Source of the DNA: Roseivivax sp. THAF197b | Lineage (GTDB): Bacteria > Pseudomonadota > Alphaproteobacteria > Rhodobacterales > Rhodobacteraceae | NCBI RefSeq assembly: GCF_009363255.1 | Contig: NZ_CP045318.1 | Span: 968,001-1,032,000, forward strand | Direction: 5' to 3' | Length of the DNA: 64,000 nucleotides | Notes under the pieces: model-generated | Told to the model about the DNA's origin: nothing | Databases searched by the model: none | What the model saw: only the letters and a program-made list of their open reading frames with translations | Shown: piece by piece, positions 36,883 through 45,009 of the stretch | Numbering within the stretch: position 1 is the first letter of the stretch | Layout of the letters: each line of letters opens with the position of its first letter | Made by a program: the position numbers and the translations under genes

Positions 36883-38583
36883 ATGCATTTATTGAAACGT
36901 GCGGCCTGCGCGCTGTCGCTGGCACTTTTTGCAACCGCAGCTCCCGCGGCGCCAACGCTTCCGCTGATGGGGTCGGTGAAAATGGCGGTCATTCCCTGCC
37001 AGTTCTCGGGCACCCGGATGAGCAATTCCGACCGGCTGGCCTATACCATTCAGGTCCTCAAGGGGGTGAATGTCTGGAACAAGTTCATCGGTGACGTGGC
37101 GCGGATCGACATGCGCGTGACGCGCCCGGTCACGCTTGAGCGCAGTTTTGACGACACGCGTGCCAACAGGGTCTCGGCCACGACCATCAAGAACGAATGT
37201 TCCGCCAAGGCCGGTCTGGACGCCGATACCGACGTCACGTTCGTCATCACCGTGCCCGGCTACGAAGTGAAGGGCAGCCCGGGTTGGGTCGTCTATCGGG
37301 GCACGACGGGCGGTGCGGCGGCACTCGATTCCACGAAAAGCAATCTCAGCCTCGGATTGGGCGGCGTCGTGCACGAGATCGGCCATGCCTTGCGGCTCAA
37401 TCATACCTACGGGGCCGCGAACGATCTCAGTGCGTTTCAGGCGCCCATCTCCTATGACGACAATTCTTCGGTGATGGGGCGCAATGGCGGCGCACTGACA
37501 TTGCATGATCGCGAACGGCTGGGTCTCGTGCCGCAGGGCCGCATCTTCCAGGCGGGCGGCCAGCATGCCAGCTGTCGCCAGGAGTTCCGCTCAGGCCAGG
37601 GCTGTACCTGGGAGATCACGCTGACCGACTGGAACGCCCGCAAGGACAACACCCATTACGTGGGCGCGCGCATTCCCTTCGATCCGCGCAATCCCGAGAC
37701 CTACTTTCTCGTGGAATATGCCAGCCGTCCGACCTCGGTCGGTGCGGACGAGATGTCGGACCCGGCGCTGCGGATCTACACGCTTTACGAGTCGGACATG
37801 TATTTCGACGACTGGAACCGGATCCAGATGAACCATACGTCCCGGCCGGTCCGGCGCAATGTGCTGATGAAGGAATGGCAGAACCAGCACCGAAGCTGGC
37901 GGGCCATCGCCGCGCTGCCGCTTGAGGATCGCAGCAGTTTCGGGGCGCAGTTCAACGCGGGCCAGGTCCGGATCGAGCAGATTCCCCATGCGCCGGGCGC
38001 CACCGCTGAGGACAAGCGCACCACGACGCTTCGCATCCGGCACTTCCTGCCAAATCTCTGCATGAAGGACTTCGTTCAGCGCGCGGCATGGCCCGATGAC
38101 CGTGCCTGCGTGACGAAGGCGCGTCGCGACGCGATCAAGGCCGAGAACGAGGCGGCGCCGGATCACACCAACGCCGATGGCAGCTGCAAGTCAGGTTTCA
38201 TGCCGCGCGCTTTCGACCCGAACCGCACCTGCGTGTCGTTCGATCAATCGGCGGTGTCGTCGCTTGAGACCCAGGCGGATCGCGATGGCAACTCGCCGCG
38301 CCTCTCCGATCAGGCGAAAGGTCCGATGACCTGCAAGGGGCGTCTGCGCTGGCGCGGGATCACACCCACGGACTACGTCTGCGTGACCGAGGATCGCTGG
38401 ATTGAAGTGCGCAATATGAACGACCTTGCCCGCCGCAACACCAATGCCGACGGGACCTGCAAGGGCGATTTCGTGCGCCGCAATGCCGTGCGCGGCGACC
38501 GCACCTGCGTGCCGCCGCAAATGGCCGAGCTGGTCAAGCTGGAAAACCGCAACCGCCGCTCGGGCTATCTCTACGGTCAGTGA
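36883..38583 (+). CDS. secreted metzincin-like zinc protease with C-terminal Cys modules
   Basis: A 566-aa exported protein: signal peptide about residues 1-23, then a protease domain. The zinc motif HEIGHALRLNH has H164, E165, H168 and H174 (HExxHxxxxxH, Arg replacing the usual Gly), and a Met-turn candidate VMGRNGG follows near residue 200. The C-terminal part, from about residue 393, holds four modules of the form C-x3-[FL]-x2-R-x(4,6)-[DN]-x2-C-V, about 40-45 residues apart. Similar modules occur in secreted proteins elsewhere. Substrate unknown; an M6/M11-like relation is possible. Confidence 0.8.
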   Translation: MHLLKRAACALSLALFATAAPAAPTLPLMGSVKMAVIPCQFSGTRMSNSDRLAYTIQVLKGVNVWNKFIGDVARIDMRVTRPVTLERSFDDTRANRVSATTIKNECSAKAGLDADTDVTFVITVPGYEVKGSPGWVVYRGTTGGAAALDSTKSNLSLGLGGVVHEIGHALRLNHTYGAANDLSAFQAPISYDDNSSVMGRNGGALTLHDRERLGLVPQGRIFQAGGQHASCRQEFRSGQGCTWEITLTDWNARKDNTHYVGARIPFDPRNPETYFLVEYASRPTSVGADEMSDPALRIYTLYESDMYFDDWNRIQMNHTSRPVRRNVLMKEWQNQHRSWRAIAALPLEDRSSFGAQFNAGQVRIEQIPHAPGATAEDKRTTTLRIRHFLPNLCMKDFVQRAAWPDDRACVTKARRDAIKAENEAAPDHTNADGSCKSGFMPRAFDPNRTCVSFDQSAVSSLETQADRDGNSPRLSDQAKGPMTCKGRLRWRGITPTDYVCVTEDRWIEVRNMNDLARRNTNADGTCKGDFVRRNAVRGDRTCVPPQMAELVKLENRNRRSGYLYGQ

Positions 38584-38595
38584 GGGACCGCACGG

Positions 38596-38617
38596 GCAGG
38601 GGCGTCAGCGCCCCTGC
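38596..38617. terminator. hairpin between protease and moxR genes
   Basis: GCAGGGGCG and CGCCCCTGC form a perfect 9-bp stem around TCAG, 13 bases after the protease stop and overlapping the end of the convergent moxR frame. No clear T-run follows, so it is only a possible terminator. Confidence 0.45.
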
Positions 38618-39459
38618 TGCCGACGCGCCATGAAGGCCAGCCGCTCGAAGAGATGCACGTCCTGCTCGTTCTTCAGAAGGGCCCCGTGCAGTTTTGGCAG
38701 GGCATCCGCACCGTCCCGTTTCAGATCCGCAGGATCGAGGTCTTCGGCCAGCAACAGCTTCAGCCAGTCCAGAACCTCTGAGGTCGACGGCTTCTTCTTC
38801 AATCCGGGCTGTTCGCGGATCTCGTAGAACTGGGTCAGCGCCTCGGTCAGAAGCTGCGGCTTGATGCCGGGGTGATGCACCTCGACGATACGGCGGAGCA
38901 CGTCCGGTTCGGGAAAGCGGATGTAGTGGAAGAAGCAGCGGCGCAGGAAGGCGTCCGGCAGCTCTTTCTCGTTGTTCGATGTGATGATCACGATGGGGCG
39001 ATGGCGCGCGCGGATCGTCTCGCCGGTCTCGTAGACATAGAAGTCCATCCGGTCGAGTTCCTGCAGCAGGTCGTTCGGGAACTCGATATCGGCCTTGTCC
39101 ACCTCGTCGATCAGCAGGACCACCCGGCGCTCCGCCTCGAAGGCCTCCCACAGTTTGCCCTTGCGGATGTAGTTCTTCACGTCATTCACACGCTCGTCGC
39201 CGAGCTGGCTGTCCCGCAGGCGGCTGACCGCGTCGTATTCGTAGAGGCCCTGCTGCGCCTTGGTGGTGGATTTGATCGACCATTCGATCATCTCGGTGCC
39301 CAAGGCCTGCGCCACCTGACGCGCGAGTTCGGTCTTGCCGGTGCCGGGTTCTCCCTTGACCAGAAGCGGGCGTTCCAGCGTCACGGCGGCATTCACCGCC
39401 ATGGTCAGATCGTCGGTTGCGACGTAGGCATCGGTTCCTTCAAACTTCATCGAACGCAT
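38605..39459 (-). CDS. MoxR-family AAA+ ATPase
   Basis: A 284-aa AAA+ ATPase. Walker A GEPGTGKT is at residues 36-43, Walker B VVLLIDEVDKAD near residue 105, and a sensor-1 VIITSNNEKELPDAFLRRC follows. MoxR ATPases work with VWA proteins as chaperones in cofactor or complex assembly. The likely partner here is the CoxE-like VWA protein at 33348-34532. A second in-frame start (MKFEG) is three codons later. AAAGAGAG precedes the first ATG. Confidence 0.93.
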   Translation of the reverse strand: MRSMKFEGTDAYVATDDLTMAVNAAVTLERPLLVKGEPGTGKTELARQVAQALGTEMIEWSIKSTTKAQQGLYEYDAVSRLRDSQLGDERVNDVKNYIRKGKLWEAFEAERRVVLLIDEVDKADIEFPNDLLQELDRMDFYVYETGETIRARHRPIVIITSNNEKELPDAFLRRCFFHYIRFPEPDVLRRIVEVHHPGIKPQLLTEALTQFYEIREQPGLKKKPSTSEVLDWLKLLLAEDLDPADLKRDGADALPKLHGALLKNEQDVHLFERLAFMARRQQGR

Positions 39460-39624
39460 GTCTCTCTTTGCTGTTGGCGTGCTCGGAGGCTGGTTTTTTT
39501 CCGCGCCCCTACGTCACTTGACTAGTGACAGCGCGGCAGCCTTGGGCTATTCGGCTTCGCGCAGGGGTGCCAGATAATCAGGGGAAAAGCTATGGCTGAT
39601 GTCGGCGTGATTGAGGGAGCGACC

Positions 39625-40047
39625 ATGAAACCCGAATCCTTTTTACCAGATGATTACCGTCCGTCCGAAGACGAAGAGTTCATGAGCGATCGGCAGCTCG
39701 AATATTTCCGCCGCAAGTTGATTACCTGGAAGCAGGACCTTCTCGCCGACACGCGCGACACCATCGAAGGGCTGCAGGACGGCACGCGCAATATTCCCGA
39801 CGTGACCGACCGCGCCAGCGAAGAGACCGACCGCGCGATCGAGCTGCGCACCCGGGATCGCCAGCGCAAGCTCGTCGCCAAGATCGAATCCGCACTGCGC
39901 CGCATCGAAGAGGGCGAATACGGATATTGCGAAAAAACGGGCGAGCCCATTTCGCTCAAGCGTCTGGACGCGCGTCCGATCGCCACGATGACGCTCGAGG
40001 CGCAGGAACGCCATGAGCGCCGCGAAAAGGTGCATCGCGACGACTGA
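39625..40047 (+). CDS. dksA: RNA polymerase-binding transcription factor DksA, Cys-poor type
   Basis: DksA enters the RNA polymerase secondary channel and with ppGpp retunes rRNA and amino-acid promoters. The 140-aa product has a coiled coil with the tip motif D59-x2-D62-x-A64 (as DxxDxA in E. coli). The C-terminal finger has only one cysteine, C102 in YGYCEKTGEPI, instead of four, so zinc cannot bind in the usual way; this type is known in Rhodobacteraceae. GAGGGAG precedes the chosen ATG; an upstream ATG at 39592 is possible. Confidence 0.93.
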   Translation: MKPESFLPDDYRPSEDEEFMSDRQLEYFRRKLITWKQDLLADTRDTIEGLQDGTRNIPDVTDRASEETDRAIELRTRDRQRKLVAKIESALRRIEEGEYGYCEKTGEPISLKRLDARPIATMTLEAQERHERREKVHRDD

Positions 40048-40068
40048 TCGCGATCTCGTCTAATCAGC

Positions 40069-40102
40069 AAAGGCGCCGGATCGCAGGGTCGGGCGCCTTT
40101 TT
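40069..40102 (+). terminator. intrinsic terminator of dksA
   Basis: AAAGGCGCC and GGCGCCTTT pair around a 14-base loop, followed directly by TTCATTT. It begins 21 bases after the dksA stop. Confidence 0.85.
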
Positions 40103-40134
40103 CATTTCCGGTGCCAATATTCGGGAGGCGAATC

Positions 40135-41307
40135 ATGGACGTGCAGGCTTTGCGCATCGCGGTCGTGGGCGGCGGCATTGGCGGGCTGGCCGCGGCAGCC
40201 GCGCTCTCTGCCCGGGGGGCGCATGTGACCCTCCTGGAGCAGGCCGACGCAATCCGCGAAGTGGGGGCGGGCCTGCAGGTCTCCCCGAACGGTCTGAAGG
40301 TGATCGCCGCGCTGGGGCTCGAGGCGGCGCTGGGCACAGCCCCAAGGGCCGCCGCCGTGTCCTTGCGCGACTACCGCGCCGGGCGGGAGGTGCTGCGCCT
40401 CGATCTGGCCCGGCTCGGGGACGGCATGGCCTACCGGTTCGTGCATCGCGCCGATCTGGTTTCGGTTCTGGCCGATGCCGCACGCAAGGCGGGCGTCGAT
40501 ATCCGCCTAACGCAGAAAGTGACCCGTGTAAGCCCCGGCGCGCCCGCACGGATCGAGACCGCCGCCGATGAAGTCATCGCGGGCGATCTCGTCATCGGCG
40601 CGGATGGTTTGCATTCCGTCGTCCGGCCCGTGCTGAACGGAGAGGCGCCTGCGCATTTCACCGGTCAGGTGGCCTGGCGGGCTGTCGTGCCCAATGTCGT
40701 GGATCACCCCGCCGAAGCGCGGGTGCATATGGGGCCGCATCGCCACGTGGTCAGCTACCCGCTGCGCGACGGTGCCTTCGTGAACCTCGTTGCCGTGCAG
40801 GAGCGCGCGCGCTGGACCGAAGAGGGCTGGTCACAGACCGATGAGGGCCGCCACCTCCGTGCCGCCTTCGCGGATTTCGGCGGCGATACGGCCCGCCTTC
40901 TGGCCGAGGTCGACCGCCCGGGCCTCTGGGGGCTCTTCCGCCATCCGGTCGCCGCGCGCTGGTGGGGGGAGGGGCTAGCGCTTCTGGGCGATGCCGCGCA
41001 TCCGACGCTGCCTTTCTTGGCTCAGGGCGCCAACCTCGCACTTGAGGATGCCTGGGAATTGACCGACGCGCTGTCCCGCGCCGCCGACCTGCCCGAAGGC
41101 CTCGCCTCCTACCAGGCGCGCCGCGCGGATCGGGCGGCCCGCGTGATCGAGGCCGCGAATGGCAATGCCTGGAAATACCATCTTGCCACTCCGGGCCTGC
41201 GGGATGCGGCGCATCTTGCTCTCTCCATCGGCGGTCGCCTGGCTCCCGGCCTGATGCTACGCCAGTTCGACTGGCTCTATCGCTACGATCCGACCGAAGC
41301 GCGTTGA
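40135..41307 (+). CDS. FAD-dependent monooxygenase, salicylate hydroxylase-like
   Basis: A 390-aa flavoprotein hydroxylase of the class A (PHBH-like) group. The FAD-binding GGGIGG lies near residue 11, the second motif DLVIGADGLHSVVR near 155, and GDAAHPTLPFLAQGAN near 285. The family adds one oxygen to aromatic substrates using NAD(P)H. Salicylate or 3-hydroxybenzoate are typical substrates, but none can be chosen here. GGGAGG precedes the ATG. The gene stands alone after the dksA terminator. Confidence 0.9.
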   Translation: MDVQALRIAVVGGGIGGLAAAAALSARGAHVTLLEQADAIREVGAGLQVSPNGLKVIAALGLEAALGTAPRAAAVSLRDYRAGREVLRLDLARLGDGMAYRFVHRADLVSVLADAARKAGVDIRLTQKVTRVSPGAPARIETAADEVIAGDLVIGADGLHSVVRPVLNGEAPAHFTGQVAWRAVVPNVVDHPAEARVHMGPHRHVVSYPLRDGAFVNLVAVQERARWTEEGWSQTDEGRHLRAAFADFGGDTARLLAEVDRPGLWGLFRHPVAARWWGEGLALLGDAAHPTLPFLAQGANLALEDAWELTDALSRAADLPEGLASYQARRADRAARVIEAANGNAWKYHLATPGLRDAAHLALSIGGRLAPGLMLRQFDWLYRYDPTEAR

Positions 41308-41393
41308 CCGTGCCGACCGCCATGGCCCCCACCTTTTGGGCAGGCGACAGCGGGCCTATCTGAGGATAGACAGGCCCTCAAAGGAGATCCGCC

Positions 41394-42362
41394 ATGGACC
41401 GTTTCGACCCGATCCCGGAGACCGCCCTCGAATGGCATCGCGCAGGCGAGGGCGCCTGCCTTGCCACCGTGATCGAGACCTGGGGCTCCGCCCCGCGGCG
41501 CACCGGATCGCAGCTGGCCATTTCCGGCACCGGCCGGATCGAAGGCTCCGTGTCGGGGGGCTGTGTCGAGGGCGCGGTGATCGTCGAAGCCATCGAGGCG
41601 CTGGAGGCGGGCGAGGCGCGCGAGTTGGAATTCGGGGTCTCGGACGATGATGCCTTCGCGGTGGGCTTGGCCTGCGGCGGCACGATCCGCGTGCTGATCG
41701 AACCGGTGGGCGCGGTTCTGCCCGAGGCGCTTCTGGCGGATCTTGTCGCGGCGCGGGCTGCTCGCACGCCTGTGGCTTATAGTGTCGATCTCGACACCGG
41801 CGTGCGGTCCCTGACCCGCGAGGGTCATGCCGACCGTTTCCGCATGGATCGTTCGGGCTTCGAGGAGGGCACGCGCCGCTTCGTCACCATTCACAACCCG
41901 CCCCTGCGCCTCGTCGTGGTGGGTGCCGTGCATATCGCCCAGGCGCTGCTGCCCATGGCGCGGATCGCGGGCTACGATCCGGTGGTGATCGACCCGCGCG
42001 AGACCTTCGGGTCGGAGACGCGCTTTCCCGGAGAGACGATCCTGCATGACTGGCCCGACGAGGCGGTGGACAAGGCCGGGCTCGACAGCCGCACGGCGCT
42101 CGTGCTGCTGACCCATGACCCGAAGCTCGACGATCCGGCGATCAGCCGCGCACTGCGCTCGGCGTGTTTTTACATCGGTGCGCTGGGCTCCACCCGGACC
42201 CATGCCAAACGCGTGGAGAGGCTTCAGGCCGAGGGCTTCACCGAAGCCGAGATCGCGCGCATCCACGGGCCCATCGGGCTCGATATCGGCGCGGCGGGGC
42301 CTGCGGAAATCGCCGTCTCGGTGATCGCGGAGATGACCCAAGTGCTCCGGAAACGGCCATGA
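41394..42362 (+). CDS. XdhC/CoxI family molybdenum hydroxylase maturation protein
   Basis: A 322-aa protein with the N-terminal XdhC_CoxI domain (TVIETWGSAPRRTGSQLAI, then GSVSGGCVEGAV) and a C-terminal Rossmann domain (RLVVVGAVHIAQALLPMARI, then YIGALGSTRTHAKR). XdhC binds molybdenum cofactor and helps its sulfuration and insertion into xanthine-dehydrogenase-type enzymes. No such enzyme is encoded in the window. AAGGAGAT precedes the ATG. The stop overlaps the next start (ATGA). Confidence 0.92.
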   Translation: MDRFDPIPETALEWHRAGEGACLATVIETWGSAPRRTGSQLAISGTGRIEGSVSGGCVEGAVIVEAIEALEAGEARELEFGVSDDDAFAVGLACGGTIRVLIEPVGAVLPEALLADLVAARAARTPVAYSVDLDTGVRSLTREGHADRFRMDRSGFEEGTRRFVTIHNPPLRLVVVGAVHIAQALLPMARIAGYDPVVIDPRETFGSETRFPGETILHDWPDEAVDKAGLDSRTALVLLTHDPKLDDPAISRALRSACFYIGALGSTRTHAKRVERLQAEGFTEAEIARIHGPIGLDIGAAGPAEIAVSVIAEMTQVLRKRP

Positions 42363-43348
42363 AATTCGGCCCCATGCCCGTGTCCGAGGCCGAAGGCGCG
42401 ATCCTTGCCCATTCGGTGGCTCTGCCCAAGGGGCGGCTGAAGAAGGGCATGGTGATCGATGCGGAGGCAGTGGCCAAGCTCGAAGCCGCTGGTCTGAGCG
42501 AGGTCGTGGCCGCCCGGCTCGAACCCGGCGATCTGGGCGAGGATGACGCGGCCGCTGAACTGGCCCGCGCGCTCGTCCCCGGGGAGCAGACCGGCTTGCG
42601 CATCGGGCGCGCCGCGACGGGCCGGGCCAATGTCTTTGCCGAAGGGCCGGGACTTGCGCATATCGACGCGGACCGGATCAACGCCCTCAACGCGGTACAC
42701 CCGATGATTACCGTGGCCACCGTACCGCCGTTCCAGCGGATGGCGGCGGGCGGCATGGTGGCGACGATCAAGATCATCTCCTACGGCGTGCCGGGCGCGG
42801 CGCTCGCCGAAGCGGCCTCGGTCGGCGCGGGCGCGCTTGGCTTTCACGCCCCGGCCATCGCCACGGCGCAGCTGATCCAGACCAGCACGGAAAGCGCCGT
42901 TGATCCTGCGAAGGGGCACAAGGCCATCGCAGACCGGCTGGACCGCCTCGGCGTCGATCTGGCACCCGCGCAGGTCGTGCCGCACGAGGTCGACGCGCTC
43001 GCCGCCGCGCTCAGGGCGTCCGAGGCGGAGGCGCTCTTCATCCTGACGGGCTCGGCCACGTCGGATCTGCACGACACCGCCCCCGAGGCGCTGCGCGCGG
43101 CGGGTGGCCAGGTCGCGCATTACGGCATGCCGGTCGATCCGGGCAATCTGCTGTTCCTTGGCGATCTCGGCGGACGGCCCGTCGTGGGCCTGCCTGGCTG
43201 TGCGCGCTCGCCCGCGCTCAACGGGGCGGATTGGGTGATGGAACGGATCCTGTGCGGCGTCGCGGTCACCCCGGCGGACATTGCAGGCATGGGGGTCGGC
43301 GGCCTTCTGAAGGAGATTCCTCTGCGCGGCCGTCCGCGGGAGGCGTGA
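42359..43348 (+). CDS. molybdopterin-binding (MoaB/MoeA-like) protein
   Basis: A 329-aa protein. The C-terminal part carries the MoCF-biosynthesis fold: STESAVDPAKGHKAIADRL, then ILTGSATSDLHDTAPEAL and VVGLPGCARSPALNGADWVMERI. The N-terminal part (about 1-160) is a distinct domain beginning KFGPMPVSEAEGAILAHSV. In related bacteria similar proteins are fused to a MobA-like nucleotidyltransferase; here that domain is lacking. Coupling with the XdhC gene points to cofactor handling for molybdenum hydroxylases. Confidence 0.88.
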   Translation: MKFGPMPVSEAEGAILAHSVALPKGRLKKGMVIDAEAVAKLEAAGLSEVVAARLEPGDLGEDDAAAELARALVPGEQTGLRIGRAATGRANVFAEGPGLAHIDADRINALNAVHPMITVATVPPFQRMAAGGMVATIKIISYGVPGAALAEAASVGAGALGFHAPAIATAQLIQTSTESAVDPAKGHKAIADRLDRLGVDLAPAQVVPHEVDALAAALRASEAEALFILTGSATSDLHDTAPEALRAAGGQVAHYGMPVDPGNLLFLGDLGGRPVVGLPGCARSPALNGADWVMERILCGVAVTPADIAGMGVGGLLKEIPLRGRPREA

Positions 43349-43434
43349 GGCCGGACCGCGCGGCCCGCGCCTGCGATATCTCGGCGGCTTGCGACACGTG
43401 CGCCGGAACTCTTAGCGGGCAAACAAACCGAACA

Positions 43435-43462
43435 AACAAAAAGGGCGCCACAGCGGGCGCCC
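43435..43462 (-). terminator. intrinsic terminator of infC
   Basis: On the minus strand GGGCGCC and GGCGCCC form a 7-bp stem followed by TTTTTGTTTG. It begins about 25 bases after the infC stop. Confidence 0.85.
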
Positions 43463-43487
43463 ATTCCTCGTCGCGATGGCGAGACGT

Positions 43488-44030
43488 TTACTTCACGGGG
43501 CCGACCATCATGATCATCTGGCGGCCTTCCATCTTCGGCATGTTCTCGACCTTGCCGACGTCTTTCACGTCCTCGGCCACGCGCTCAAGCAATTCCCGCC
43601 CGAGGTTCTGGTGTGCCATTTCCCGTCCGCGGAAACGCAGGGTGACCTTCACCTTGTCGCCCTTCTCGAGAAACTTGAAGACGTTCTTCATCTTGACGTC
43701 ATAGTCGTGAATATCCGTGTTGGGACGGAATTTCACTTCCTTGACCTCGATGGTCTTCTGCTTCTTGCGGGCCTCGGCTTCGCGCTTTTGCTGTTCGTAT
43801 TTGAACTTGCCGAAATCCATGATCTTGCACACGGGAGGCGTCGCGTTCGGCGAAATCTCCACGAGGTCAAGACCAGCCTGTTCCGCCAATTCGCGGCCGC
43901 GTTCGGGCGTGACGACTCCGATGTTTTCGCCTTCAGCGCCGATCAGGCGGATTTCCGCTACGCGGATACGATCGTTGACGCGGGGGCCGGTGTCACGGGT
44001 GGGCGGCGCGTTGTGAGGTCTGCGGGCTAT
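43488..44030 (-). CDS. infC: translation initiation factor IF-3 with ATA start
   Basis: IF-3 prevents subunit association and checks the start codon on the 30S ribosome. From the TTG at 43889 only 133 codons would be read, cutting away the N-terminal domain. The conserved IF-3 sequence continues upstream without break ([13 protein letters not shown], then [11 protein letters not shown]) to [15 protein letters not shown], preceded by ATA at 44030 and, 8 bases before that, AAAGGA. With ATA as start the length is 180 aa, equal to E. coli IF-3. Rare start codons on infC are the known basis of its self-control. Confidence 0.92.
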   Translation of the reverse strand: MARRPHNAPPTRDTGPRVNDRIRVAEIRLIGAEGENIGVVTPERGRELAEQAGLDLVEISPNATPPVCKIMDFGKFKYEQQKREAEARKKQKTIEVKEVKFRPNTDIHDYDVKMKNVFKFLEKGDKVKVTLRFRGREMAHQNLGRELLERVAEDVKDVGKVENMPKMEGRQMIMMVGPVK

Positions 44031-44360
44031 GGGAATGTTCCTTTGTGCGATTGCAGTTGCGAGGCCGAAAAATAGGCGTCCCGGCCCGGTGTTTCAAGCG
44101 TTTAAACGTATGTGGGGCCGGAATTCGGTCGCTCCCTGCCGTGCTGAACGTGGATGATGGGATAGGGGGTGTACGAGCGTCGGTCCGCGACGCCTCGCAG
44201 ATTGGCCCGATCGGAATTTACGCGGAATGTCAGGAAAAGATGACAGTGAGAATCCGTTTTCGCTATGCCGGGTGACTTAATTAATTTACATTTACGAAAG
44301 GACGGCTTTGCGAAAACGAGAATCGGGAGCGGCCGGACCTCCCTCAGCAGGATAGACGAT
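44031..44360. other. 330-bp divergent region between infC and membrane protein gene
   Basis: It holds the infC leader on - (AAAGGA about 44040-44045) and the upstream region of the membrane protein on +. A locally AT-rich patch with TTAATTAA (44277-44284) is a promoter candidate for the + gene. No further gene or repeat is seen. Confidence 0.5.
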
Positions 44361-44972
44361 ATGAGCAATGATCTTTCGAACAAGCCGTCTCTGCGCTGTC
44401 GCATCGCTCAGGTTGGTGTGCTGCTGTCCTGCATGCCCATTCTGGGATGGATGTTGGACACGCCGTGGCTCGTCCGCGCTTCCGAAACCCATGCCGCGAT
44501 TGTCCTGCCGACCGCGTTTTCCTTCACGCTGGTCTTCATCGCCCTGATGCTGATCGAGCGGGGTCGCGCCGAAAAGCTGCAGCGGACCCTCATATTCGCG
44601 GTGATCGGGTTGGTGATTGCCGAGCAGCTCTATCCCGATCTTCATGCTCTGCCGTCGATAATCGGCGTCGCACGCGCGATGCCCGCGGCGATCGACGGGA
44701 TGTCCGCGGCCACCGCGATCGGGTTTCTGCTGACCGCACTCGTGCTGTGGAGGCTGCAGACCAACCGCGACAGCACGATTGCACTTGCCGTTTCGCTCTT
44801 CGGGCTGTCCTCGGCGGTGGCGATCCTGCTGGGCCATTCCTTCGAGCCCGCCTCGATCTATGCATTGCCGGTCTTTGCGGAATTGTCGCAATACACCGCT
44901 GCCCTTTTCGCGCTGTTCTTTGCAACCACGCTCATCCCCGAAAGCGAGGGGGCGCTGACGCCGCCGGTCTGA
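44361..44972 (+). CDS. multi-pass membrane protein of unknown function
   Basis: A 203-aa protein with about six hydrophobic segments covering nearly its whole length (from PSLRCRIAQVGVLLSCMPILG to YTAALFALFFATTLIP). Its layout resembles the stand-alone membrane sensor part of some histidine kinases and cyclases, but no signalling domain follows. The frame is open 96 bases upstream; the ATG at 44361 has AGGA 8 bases before it. It is convergent with fpr. Function is unknown. Confidence 0.68.
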   Translation: MSNDLSNKPSLRCRIAQVGVLLSCMPILGWMLDTPWLVRASETHAAIVLPTAFSFTLVFIALMLIERGRAEKLQRTLIFAVIGLVIAEQLYPDLHALPSIIGVARAMPAAIDGMSAATAIGFLLTALVLWRLQTNRDSTIALAVSLFGLSSAVAILLGHSFEPASIYALPVFAELSQYTAALFALFFATTLIPESEGALTPPV

Positions 44973-45009
44973 CCGCGCACCGCGCCACCCCGCTACCTGG
45001 CTTGCGCAC

